From NCBI GenBank assembly GCA_020248405.1, contig JADCHQ010000015.1:168101-232100 (forward strand): a DNA stretch of 64,000 nucleotides. The letters run 5' to 3'. The position numbers and the translations under genes were made by a program. Of the stretch, positions 36,434 to 44,160 are shown piece after piece (the stretch's first letter is position 1; each line of letters starts with the position of its first letter). The stretch comes from Rhodocyclaceae bacterium (GTDB lineage: Bacteria > Pseudomonadota > Gammaproteobacteria > Burkholderiales > Ga0077523). The notes under the pieces were generated by a model. That model worked only from the letters and a program-made list of their open reading frames with translations, was not told the DNA's origin and searched no databases.

Positions 36434-37210
36434 ATGGCCAACCGCATCCGCGCGCTGCTCACCGGCACGCACCGCTACGAGAAGACGCTGTCCACGCGAC
36501 ACCGCGGCGCGGGCGTGATCATCCAGGCGCCGATCCTCGCCTACCTCATCGAGACCCCCAACGGGCGCATCCTCTACGACGTGGGCTGCGACTACGCCAA
36601 GATCGCCGACCCCGCCCTGCGCGCCCGGCACTACGACCCCGAGGTGTTCCCCTTCGGCGCCCCGGACATGTCGCAGGAGCAGCGCCTGCCCGCGCACTTC
36701 GCGCGCCTGGGCTTCACCGCGGCCGACCTGGACGTGGTGTTCCTCAGCCACCTGCACTTCGACCACGCGGGCGGCCTGTGCGACGTGGCCGGCTGCGAGG
36801 TGCACGTGCACGCCGACGAGCTGGCCGCGGCCCGCGGCCGCGAGGACGCGGGCTACTTCCCCGACGACTTCTCCGGCCCCTACCGCTTCCGCAAGCAGCA
36901 GGGCGAATACACCGTGGCGCCGGGCGTGCACGCCATCGCCACCCCCGGCCACACCGCCGGGCACATGTCGCTCCTCGTGGAGCTGCCGCACGGGCGCCCG
37001 GTGCTGCTGTGCGGCGACGCAGCCGACCTCACCGAGAACCTGGAGCACGAGGTGCCCCCGGGACTGTGCTGGCGCGACCGCGAGGACATGGCCGTCGAGA
37101 GCATCCGCAAGCTCAAGCGCCTGGCCGCCTCCGAGCACGCCCGGCTCTGGCCTAACCACGACCTGGCCTTCTGGGCCGGGACCATGGCCGCGGCGGAGTG
37201 CCACCAGTGA
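36434..37210 (+). CDS. Metallo-beta-lactamase-fold hydrolase (AHL-lactonase-like)
   Basis: A 258-residue MBL-fold protein with the dinuclear metal motif HLHFDH (106-111), then GHTAGHMS, the bridging Asp in CGDAADL and the final PNHD. The N-terminal region with RGAGVIIQAPILAYLIETP matches N-acyl homoserine lactonase relatives (AttM/AiiB). In this operon a lactone or cyclic ester/amide intermediate is a possible substrate rather than a quorum signal. ATG at 36434 is 2 bp after the preceding stop, so it is certainly co-transcribed. Confidence 0.85.
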   Translation: MANRIRALLTGTHRYEKTLSTRHRGAGVIIQAPILAYLIETPNGRILYDVGCDYAKIADPALRARHYDPEVFPFGAPDMSQEQRLPAHFARLGFTAADLDVVFLSHLHFDHAGGLCDVAGCEVHVHADELAAARGREDAGYFPDDFSGPYRFRKQQGEYTVAPGVHAIATPGHTAGHMSLLVELPHGRPVLLCGDAADLTENLEHEVPPGLCWRDREDMAVESIRKLKRLAASEHARLWPNHDLAFWAGTMAAAECHQ

Positions 37211-37295
37211 GCCGCGCCGCGGCCAGCCAGGCACCCGGATTCCCGCCGCACCGCCGGGCGCGAGCGCCTCGCGCCCATTTCCAAGGAGACCGTCG

Positions 37296-38282
37296 ATGAT
37301 CCGCACGCTGCTCGCCCTTCCCCTGCTGTTCATGCTGTCGATGGGCTGCGCCCATGCCGAGGCCGTGAAGAACATCAAGCTCGGCGTGGTCACCTGGATC
37401 GGCTACGGGCCGCTCTACATCGCCGAGGCGCGCGAGCTCTGGAAGAAGCATGGCCTCAAGGTGCAACTGCAGAACTTCACCGACCCGGCGCTGCTGCCGG
37501 CGGCCATTTCCAGCGGGGCCCTGGATGGCGGCTTCATCACCTACGACCAGCTGGTGGGCCAGGTGGCCAAGGGCGATTCCATGAAGGCGGTGATGCCGCT
37601 GGACTTCTCCAACGGCGGCGATGCCGTGGTGGCCACCATGGACATCAGGTCGGTTGCCCAGCTGAAGGGGCAGAAGGTGGCGTTCGCGCCACTGTCGCCG
37701 TCAGACTTCCTGCTCGCCTTCGCGTTGCGCGGCAGCGGCCTGAAGGACACCGACGTGAAGCCCGTGGGCACGGGCCCCGAGGCTGTGCCTGCGGCCATGA
37801 TCTCCGGCCAGGTGAAGGCTGGCGTCACCTACGAGCCCATGGTCTCGCAGATCACGGCCGAGGGCGGCGGCAAGCGCTTCCACGTGATCTACTCCTCGAA
37901 GCAGTCGCCGGGTCTGCTCTCGGACGTGCTGGTGTTCACCCACAAGGCCATGAAGGAGCGCCCGGACATGATCCGCACCGTGATGCTGGGCTATCTGGAG
38001 GCACTGGAGATGGTGCGAAACCAGCCGGCCGCGGCTGCGAAGATCATCGGCAAGGCGCTGGGCATCACCGAGGCCGAGGTGCTGGCGCAGCAGAAGGCCA
38101 TCTACGCGCTGAGCCTCAAGGAGATGATGAGCGCCTTCACCCGCTCGAAGAGCCCGGAATCGTTCTACGTGGCCTGCGAGGCCATCTCGGATATCCTTGC
38201 TTCCAAGAAGCAGATCGCGAAGAAGCCCCGCTGCGAGGACACCATGGAGACGACGTTCATCGCCGGCCTGCTGGTGAAGTAG
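37296..38282 (+). CDS. NMT1/SsuA-type ABC substrate-binding protein (third of three)
   Basis: A 328-residue periplasmic binding protein with a signal ending near AHAEA. It is clearly related to the riboswitch-proximal protein at 27833 (WIGYGPLYIAEA, FTDPALLPAAISSGALDGGFITYDQLV, PLSPSDFLLAFAL, SSKQSPGLLSDVLVF). A strong AAGGAGA ribosome site precedes the ATG. The island therefore encodes two similar and one divergent binding protein without membrane components, implying that a permease/ATPase elsewhere is shared. Confidence 0.88.
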   Translation: MIRTLLALPLLFMLSMGCAHAEAVKNIKLGVVTWIGYGPLYIAEARELWKKHGLKVQLQNFTDPALLPAAISSGALDGGFITYDQLVGQVAKGDSMKAVMPLDFSNGGDAVVATMDIRSVAQLKGQKVAFAPLSPSDFLLAFALRGSGLKDTDVKPVGTGPEAVPAAMISGQVKAGVTYEPMVSQITAEGGGKRFHVIYSSKQSPGLLSDVLVFTHKAMKERPDMIRTVMLGYLEALEMVRNQPAAAAKIIGKALGITEAEVLAQQKAIYALSLKEMMSAFTRSKSPESFYVACEAISDILASKKQIAKKPRCEDTMETTFIAGLLVK

Positions 38283-38328
38283 GGGGCGTATCACCACGAC
38301 CCGGTTGCGCGCCTCACGAGGAGCGAAC

Positions 38329-39018
38329 ATGAACCAACCAGCACCATCGGTGCCGGATGCCTTCCTGGGCGTCTGGAAGCGCACGCTGCTGCGCACTCCG
38401 CGTATCGAGGACACCACCTCCACGGTGTTCTGGCTGCAGACGCCACGCTGGCACGGCGACATCCGCATCCCGGCTGTGCGCCCGGCCTGCGCCGGCCGGC
38501 ACTCATTGCGGGATTGCAGCGCCGGGGAAGTGGCGGGGCTCGCGCGGCAGCAGGGCTTTGCCGGCGTCACCACGGTGGAAGGCGACCTGTGCCGGTGGCT
38601 GCGGCGGGTGGATTTCCAGCCGCCCAGCAACTTTGTCGACATGGGGCGGATCGAGTTCGAAACCCCCGAGCGCATGCTCGAGTACGGCGTGCTGCAAGAC
38701 TACTTCGAGATCTGGGAACGTCTCCCCGGGAGCACCGGCGAGGTGTTCGTGGACGTGGCCACCGCACCGGGCCAGGATCCGGAAACCACGCGCCCGGCGC
38801 GCATCCTGCTGGCCACGGGCGACTACTTCATCCGCCTGCGGCCCCGTGCCGCGGCCCTGCCCCCCGCGGACGGGCTGCTGGATCTCCCCGGCGGCGAAGC
38901 GGGGCTGCGCGCGGCGCTGGATTTCGAGATCTCGTTCGGCACGCGCAGGCCCGGAGGATGGCGCATCACCCACTCCACCCTGCCGTGGCTCGAAGGCACC
39001 CAGGTCGAGCCTTCCTGA
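38329..39018 (+). CDS. Conserved protein of unknown function, end of the island
   Basis: A 229-residue soluble protein with no signal peptide. It begins with AFLGVWKRTLLRTP, followed by TVFWLQTPRWHGDIRIP and, later, VDFQPPSNFVDMGRIEF, DYFEIWERLPGS and ILLATGDYFIRLR. This all-beta-looking pattern recalls lipocalin-like or heterodimer-enzyme accessory folds, but I cannot assign it. An AGGAG site 6 nt before the ATG at 38329 supports the start. It lies 46 bp after the third binding protein, so it probably belongs to the guanidine island. Its last 195 bp overlap, antisense, the extended C-terminus of the gene at 38823-39704. Confidence 0.72.
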   Translation: MNQPAPSVPDAFLGVWKRTLLRTPRIEDTTSTVFWLQTPRWHGDIRIPAVRPACAGRHSLRDCSAGEVAGLARQQGFAGVTTVEGDLCRWLRRVDFQPPSNFVDMGRIEFETPERMLEYGVLQDYFEIWERLPGSTGEVFVDVATAPGQDPETTRPARILLATGDYFIRLRPRAAALPPADGLLDLPGGEAGLRAALDFEISFGTRRPGGWRITHSTLPWLEGTQVEPS

Positions 39019-39704
39019 ACCGGCTGCAGACGCACGCCTCTGGCGCAGCGATCCTGCCGGATCACCTTCAGACGCCCGCCCGCCAGAACTGCCAGACCCA
39101 GCGCCCATAGCAGCGCCATCGAAGGCTCGGGAACAGGCGAGATCACGAAGTTGAATCGATAGCCGAACGTGCCGGTGGCGAGTTCCTGGTTCCACACGGT
39201 GTAGTCACCCGCAGGCAGCGGCGCAGCGAAGCCGCTGGCGCCATTGCTGGACAGGCCCATGGCCGCAAGGATGTCGGTGTTGCGGTCGGCGGTGCCGTAC
39301 ACCCGGTAGCCCAGCAGGCCGGCGGCACTGGATGCCTCGGGCGCGACAGACATGAAGGCGCCCGAGGCGATGCCGATGAACGATCCGCCGCCGCCCACGG
39401 CGGTCTGGTTGCCCACGCGCAGTTCCGCCCACAGAAAGCCGGGCTGCACCACCACGTGCAGGTAATCGCGATCCACCACGCCGTTGGCCCTGCCCGTGCT
39501 GCCCGAGACCACGTTGGAACCCGCCACGTTTGCGCCGGCGGCGAAGCCGAGCAGCAGGCGCGTGGGCGCGAGGCGATTGCCGGAGACCTCGCCGTCCGCG
39601 GATTCGGAGTAGCTGGCGGCCAGGGCTGGCGCGGCGATGACGAAGCAGGCAAGCGCCACGGCGACGAGACCGGAGTAGCCGCCGTGAACGGCAGGACGTG
39701 CCAT
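38823..39704 (-). CDS. Exported PEP-CTERM protein with unusual C-terminal run-on
   Basis: The frame encodes a signal peptide, a beta-rich secreted domain of about 170 residues, and a PEP-CTERM sorting tail (VPEPSMALLWALGLAVLAGG). PEP-CTERM proteins normally stop a few basic residues after this helix. Here the frame continues about 90 residues, low-complexity and Arg/Ser/Pro-rich, and overlaps the 38329 gene. A stop in the +1 frame lies directly after the GGCGGGCGGGCG run (TGA at 39068-39070), so a single-base slip in that G/C run could have removed the native end. The true end is probably near 39068. It is the last gene of the phoX operon. Confidence 0.65.
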   Translation of the reverse strand: MARPAVHGGYSGLVAVALACFVIAAPALAASYSESADGEVSGNRLAPTRLLLGFAAGANVAGSNVVSGSTGRANGVVDRDYLHVVVQPGFLWAELRVGNQTAVGGGGSFIGIASGAFMSVAPEASSAAGLLGYRVYGTADRNTDILAAMGLSSNGASGFAAPLPAGDYTVWNQELATGTFGYRFNFVISPVPEPSMALLWALGLAVLAGGRLKVIRQDRCARGVRLQPVQEGSTWVPSSHGRVEWVMRHPPGLRVPNEISKSSAARSPASPPGRSSSPSAGGRAAARGRRRMK

Positions 39705-39731
39705 GAAATTCTCTGGAATCGGGCGGTAGCC

Positions 39732-40547
39732 CTAGGACGTCGACCTGCCGCGCTTCGCGAGGGAGGCTGCAAGACCCGCCCCCAGCAGGCACAGCGCCCA
39801 GCCCGGCAGAGGGATGTCGTTCTCGTCCACCGGGCTTGCGCCCAGGGTGTACTCCACGGTGAGGGTGGGGCGCGACGCACCCGTCCCGCCCTCGCGGCTG
39901 TCCAGTTGCCGCGCCGTGTACTCGGTGCCTTCGCTGCCGAAAAGGATCCAGCCGTGATTGCCCGCGGGGTTGTTCACCCAGGCCTGCACGTCGGCCACCA
40001 GGGGCGGGGTGCTGGTGAAGACGTAGGGCCCGCCCAACCCCAGGTTTCGCTCAGCGCTGGGTGTGGCGACGAAATCCCCGCCCGGGGTGTTCCACTCCAC
40101 GCGGGCCACCCCTGGCGGATTGCCGTAGAAACGGTGTCGCCAGGTGGCATCCTGCGGCGTGGCAACATCGCCGGCCCCGCCGATGGTGGACGAGGCGCCT
40201 TCGCCCCAGGCCGCGGTGAGACGATGGAGCCTGCCTGGATCGTCCTCCGCGGCGCGACGCGCGGCCTTTGTCACCGTCAGCGACACGGTAACGGCGGTGA
40301 CAACGGAACCGGGTGGAATGCCTGACAGGTCAAAGCGCAGCAGCGCCCGCCGCGGTGAGCCGCTGGCAATGGAGCCAACGTAGAGAGACGGGCTCGCCCC
40401 ACCCGAGTACGACGCATTGTCCTCGAACAAAGTGTTGTCGGCGGATGCCGGAAGGGTTGCCGTGACGGCGTGACCGCTCCCGGGGCTCACCATCGCCAGC
40501 AGGACAACCAGGACCGCCGCCGGGAAGCACGCCTTGCGCGGAGTCAT
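39732..40547 (-). CDS. Exported DNRLRE-type protein with C-terminal sorting tail
   Basis: A 271-residue secreted protein. It has a signal peptide (AAVLVVLLAMVSPGSGHA), then a DNRLRE-like module (ADNTLFEDNASYSGG, RALLRFDLSGIPPGS, TAAWGEGAS, DVQAWVNN) usually found in surface or exopolysaccharide-associated proteins, and ends with IPLPGWALCLLGAGLAASLA and a basic end. That tail resembles IPTL/VPLP-type exosortase-like sorting signals. It lies between two PEP-CTERM genes and is co-transcribed with phoX by orientation. Confidence 0.75.
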   Translation of the reverse strand: MTPRKACFPAAVLVVLLAMVSPGSGHAVTATLPASADNTLFEDNASYSGGASPSLYVGSIASGSPRRALLRFDLSGIPPGSVVTAVTVSLTVTKAARRAAEDDPGRLHRLTAAWGEGASSTIGGAGDVATPQDATWRHRFYGNPPGVARVEWNTPGGDFVATPSAERNLGLGGPYVFTSTPPLVADVQAWVNNPAGNHGWILFGSEGTEYTARQLDSREGGTGASRPTLTVEYTLGASPVDENDIPLPGWALCLLGAGLAASLAKRGRSTS

Positions 40548-40618
40548 GTGCAGGAAGGCGCCACCGGCGGGCCTGGACCCGCCGGCAGCGCCGATCCCTC
40601 GTTCGGACCAGCGGGCGG

Positions 40619-41335
40619 TCAGCAGACGCCCTTGCGCCGGCGTGCTGCGGAAGCGGCCATCAGCAGCCCGGCAACCATGAGGGCCCAGGTGGACGGCTCC
40701 GGCACGGGGGTGGTGAACGTGAGGTCGTCCACCGCGGCATAGGGCCCAATCACCACGAACTTTGCGATGTCCGCGTTCTGCCGCGAGAACCCGTAGAAGG
40801 CACCCTGATTGAGCGCTTCAACATTGTTGCTGTCAGGCGGCGTGGAGATGGGCAGTTCCTGGTCCTCCAGCAGCGTGCCGTCCAGTCCATAGGCGGCGAT
40901 GTACAGCGGCAGGGGCAGCCCTCCCCCGTAGGTGAAGCCAGGATCGAAGTTCAGGAATCCCCCGACTTTCTGAACCGCAGCGCCGTTGAAATCGAAGCTC
41001 ATCAGGGCCACGTTGTCATTGACATCGACGCCCCCGTCCACGGCGCCGAAGGTGAGCGCGGTGTTCCAGAAGCCATTGTTGCCCAGCGACCACAGGCCCA
41101 GCGGCGCGGGTGCGCCGATCACGCGCTCGCCATTGGCGGCGGTGAAGTTCACCACGATGGCGGTATCGAGCCCGGCGCTGTCGTTCACCGTCATACCGTC
41201 GAGACCACGCTCGAAGCTCAGGACATTGGCCCCGGGTCCAACCCCGAGAGGATCGGTGATGAGGTCCGCACGGGCGGAGGCGGCTCCTGCGAACAGCAGC
41301 GCGCCGAGGACGAGGCATTTCCAATCGGTGTTCAT
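40619..41335 (-). CDS. Exported PEP-CTERM protein
   Basis: A 238-residue secreted protein with a signal peptide ending at ASARAD and a canonical PEP-CTERM tail: VPEPSTWALMVAGLLMAASA then ARRRKGVC. The mature part is beta-rich and I do not recognise a catalytic motif. A GGAG ribosome site 7 nt before the ATG at 41335 fixes the start. It is 60 bp downstream of phoX, with a hairpin between them. PEP-CTERM proteins are cleaved and sorted by exosortase EpsH/XrtA, not seen in this window. Confidence 0.85.
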   Translation of the reverse strand: MNTDWKCLVLGALLFAGAASARADLITDPLGVGPGANVLSFERGLDGMTVNDSAGLDTAIVVNFTAANGERVIGAPAPLGLWSLGNNGFWNTALTFGAVDGGVDVNDNVALMSFDFNGAAVQKVGGFLNFDPGFTYGGGLPLPLYIAAYGLDGTLLEDQELPISTPPDSNNVEALNQGAFYGFSRQNADIAKFVVIGPYAAVDDLTFTTPVPEPSTWALMVAGLLMAASAARRRKGVC

Positions 41336-41358
41336 GTCACTTCTCCATGTTCGATGAG

Positions 41359-41381
41359 CCCCGGGGCACAAGACCCCGGGG
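41359..41381 (-). repeat. GC-rich inverted repeat between phoX and the PEP-CTERM genes
   Basis: CCCCGGGG, seven-base loop, CCCCGGGG on either strand. It stands 14 bp after the phoX stop and 23 bp before the next start. There is no T-run, so it may act as an mRNA-stabilising hairpin or a partial terminator. Confidence 0.45.
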
Positions 41382-41395
41382 CGGGCATAACGCGC

Positions 41396-43792
41396 TCAGA
41401 GTCCGCCGATGACGCCGCCATCGTCGCGGGTGATCACCAGCACCGAGGAGCGGGGGCGCGACTGTTGCAGCTGGCTCTGATCCACCGGGTGTACGCCGGC
41501 CACCGGCTGGCCAGCGCTGTTGGCGGCGAACTGGCTGCGCGGCCAGTTGCTGAACTTCGGCGGATCCGCCGCAGGGGAGTCCTCGCCGGGATGCTGGATG
41601 CCCACCCACATGGTCTTGCCATCGGGCGTGGTGACCACCCCGGTGACCTCGCAGTTGGGCGGGCTGGTGAGGAAGCGCCGCACCTGTTTGGTGTTGGGGT
41701 CGGCGCAGGCCATCACGTTGGAGCCGATGTTCACCCAGTCCCCGGATCCGTCTCCCACCTGGTCGGTCTGGATCCACATGCGGCCGAAGTTGTCGAACCA
41801 CAGGCCGTCGGGAGCACCCAGGTCTGCCGAGCCATCGGGCGTGTCCACGATGTCCCCCTGGTAGAAGGGGCCCGAACCGCTGCCGGGCACGAGGTTGGTG
41901 CTGAAGTAGTTGGCCGCCAGCGTCTTGGTGGTGCGGGTGTCCCCGCACAGCATGAAGATGTCCCATTCGAAACCGGTGGCCGTGACGAAATTGCCATCCT
42001 CGCGCCAGCGGATGATGTGGCCGTAGTCGTTGTCGGGACGGGGGTTAGCCACGTCCACTGGCGGCCGGGCGCCGCCAGCCGCGGTCGTGCCGTCGGGGTT
42101 GTTGGACGACGTGGCCGGCGTGGTGCCCGACCCGCCGCCGCGGCGGTTGTTGTTGGTGAGCGTGCAGTAGAGCTCGAGGGGGCGTTGGGCGTTGTAGGTG
42201 GCGTAGCCCTGGCTGCCCTGCTGCGGGTCGAAGTAGGTGCGAAGGGCGGTCCACTCCGGGCGGTCCATCATGGTGGCACCCACGGCGTCTGCCGCCTGGC
42301 GGGTGCGGATGCAGATGCGCCCCTGCACGTCGGCATCAGTGCCACCGGTGAAGTTAGCCAGGTCGCGCAGCCGGTACTTGCCGCCGTCGGGATTGTCGAT
42401 CACCGTCTCGGTGTCGGGCACCAGCGGAATCCACACGCCGCGGAAGGTGTTGGCGCCTGCGCCCTGCGTGCTGGTGAAGCGCGCCACGTACAGGATGCCG
42501 TCGTCCAGCAGATTGAGGTTGGCGGCGCGGTTGCGCGGGTCGAAGGACCTGGTGCAGACAAACTTGTAGATGTATTCGTTACGCTCGTCGTCACCCATGT
42601 AGAAGGCCACGCGGTTCTGCCCGCCCTGGGCGTCGGCGCTCACCGCCACCTGGGCGCTCTCGTGCTTGAAGCGGCCCAGCGCGGTGCGCTTGACGGGTGT
42701 GCTCTGCGGGTTGAAGGGGTCGATCTCCACCACGTAGCCGTGGCGATTAGGCTCCAGCGGGTTTTCCACCACGTCGAAGCGGGCATCGGCCTCGTGCCAC
42801 CAGTAGTTTGCGTCTGAGGAGAAGCCGGTTGCCGTGACCCCATAGCGGTTGAAGTCATTTGAGTTGGTGAAACCGGACTTGGCGCCGAAGTAGCCGTTCC
42901 AGTTTTCCTCGCAGGTGAGGTAGGTGCCCCAGGGCGTGTAGCCGTGGGCGCAGTTGTTGAACGTGCCCTGGCAGGTGCGGCCGTCGCTCACCCCATTTTC
43001 CGCGGAGCCCGTGTCGGTGATGGTGTAGTTCTTGGCGAGCATCAGTGCGTTGCCCGCGGCCGGCCCGGCAATGCGCATCGGGGTGTTGGCCGTGATGCGG
43101 CGGCCGAAGGGAGAATTCGCCACCACGCCCCACTTGCCACCGGTACGGCGGGCCTCCAGAACGCTTACGCCGTGCGCCGCCTGGGACTTGCGCACCTTCT
43201 GGATCGTCACGGAAGCCTTGCTGTTGCCGGACGGGCCATGCAGGATGGCTTCATGGGTGTATTCGTGGTTGACACAAAGCAGGCCCCGGTCGCTGGCAAC
43301 ACCGGTGGCGCCGGAAGCCGCGCGGGCCGGGAACCCGAAGAAATGCATGCCGTCGTTGTGGAGACCGAACTGGCGAAGCTGCTCGGAAGCGCCCTGGGTG
43401 GCATCGGGCAGCCAGGCAGAAGCGCCCGGCATGACCGGGTCTCCCCAGGCGGCGAACAGTTCCACCTTGTAGCCCGGGGGGACGTCCACGGTATCGGCAA
43501 AGCGAGGCGGGCTGGCGGAACTGGCGGGGCTAGCGTTGACGGCTGTCTTGGCTGCAATGCCCTCGAAGCCGATACCCGCAAAGCCATTGGTCGAGGCAAT
43601 GGGAGCCGCCTGCACGGCGTTGACGATGCCCGTCATGCTCACGCCTCCGAAGGCCGCCGCCAGGGAGGCGCTCACGGTGGTCCTGAGGAAGCGGCGGCGT
43701 CCCGGATCGGTGGCCTCGATCACGTCGTGGATGGAGGTATTGCCCGAGGGGTTGAGGCTGACATCATTGGTCGGGTGCAAGGAACCTTTCAT
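41396..43792 (-). CDS. phoX: PhoX-family alkaline phosphatase
   Basis: A 798-residue Tat-exported protein (RRRFLRTT at 32-39 followed by a hydrophobic run to about residue 62) of the DUF839/PhoX family. Typical segments are LCVNHEYTHEAIL, TYLTCEENWNGYFG, RYGVTATGFS, FKHESAQVAV, DDERNEYIYKFV and GLWFDNFGRMWIQTD; Glu, Asp and Cys residues here ligate the Fe-Ca cofactor of PhoX. It releases phosphate from esters in the periplasm. It heads a minus-strand run with three sorted surface proteins. A Pho box would be expected, but I saw no convincing one in the 43793-44160 gap. Confidence 0.92.
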   Translation of the reverse strand: MKGSLHPTNDVSLNPSGNTSIHDVIEATDPGRRRFLRTTVSASLAAAFGGVSMTGIVNAVQAAPIASTNGFAGIGFEGIAAKTAVNASPASSASPPRFADTVDVPPGYKVELFAAWGDPVMPGASAWLPDATQGASEQLRQFGLHNDGMHFFGFPARAASGATGVASDRGLLCVNHEYTHEAILHGPSGNSKASVTIQKVRKSQAAHGVSVLEARRTGGKWGVVANSPFGRRITANTPMRIAGPAAGNALMLAKNYTITDTGSAENGVSDGRTCQGTFNNCAHGYTPWGTYLTCEENWNGYFGAKSGFTNSNDFNRYGVTATGFSSDANYWWHEADARFDVVENPLEPNRHGYVVEIDPFNPQSTPVKRTALGRFKHESAQVAVSADAQGGQNRVAFYMGDDERNEYIYKFVCTRSFDPRNRAANLNLLDDGILYVARFTSTQGAGANTFRGVWIPLVPDTETVIDNPDGGKYRLRDLANFTGGTDADVQGRICIRTRQAADAVGATMMDRPEWTALRTYFDPQQGSQGYATYNAQRPLELYCTLTNNNRRGGGSGTTPATSSNNPDGTTAAGGARPPVDVANPRPDNDYGHIIRWREDGNFVTATGFEWDIFMLCGDTRTTKTLAANYFSTNLVPGSGSGPFYQGDIVDTPDGSADLGAPDGLWFDNFGRMWIQTDQVGDGSGDWVNIGSNVMACADPNTKQVRRFLTSPPNCEVTGVVTTPDGKTMWVGIQHPGEDSPAADPPKFSNWPRSQFAANSAGQPVAGVHPVDQSQLQQSRPRSSVLVITRDDGGVIGGL

Positions 43793-44160
43793 GGGGGTCT
43801 CCGGGTGGTTTCTCGTTGGTGGGGGCAGGCTCGCTTCGTTGCCTGTAAGGCTGGCGAAAGCTTAGTGATGGCGTGTTTCACGCATCGTCGGAGAAGCTCG
43901 TGCGGAGGGGGCGCTAAAAGACTAAACGCCGCAACCTTCCTGTCACGTCGGCATGGTCTTGATGGATCACTCCCGCGCTTTGCATGAACGGGCGAAATCC
44001 ATCGGGCCCGGCGCTTGCCACCGTGTGCTCCATGGCGCGCAACGGCAGCTCATGCCGGTGGCGTGGCGCCATGTGCGATCGCTAGAATCCGTCGGCGGGA
44101 AACTCCCCGTCAGGCAGGATTACGGCTCCGGCCGGTCCGGTCACCCCTTCGAGGTCTTCC
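43793..44160. other. Divergent intergenic region between phoX and manC
   Basis: This 368-bp gap must hold the promoters for phoX (minus) and manC (plus). It is somewhat A/T-richer around 43855-43945, consistent with a phoX promoter. I looked for tandem CTGTCAT Pho boxes; a single CTGTCAC at about 43939 has no second half. No convincing gene, repeat or terminator was found. Confidence 0.5.

Noticed and set aside
43920..43960. Pho box between phoX and manC
   Set aside because: Only one CTGTCAC half-site is present, without the second half 11 bp away.
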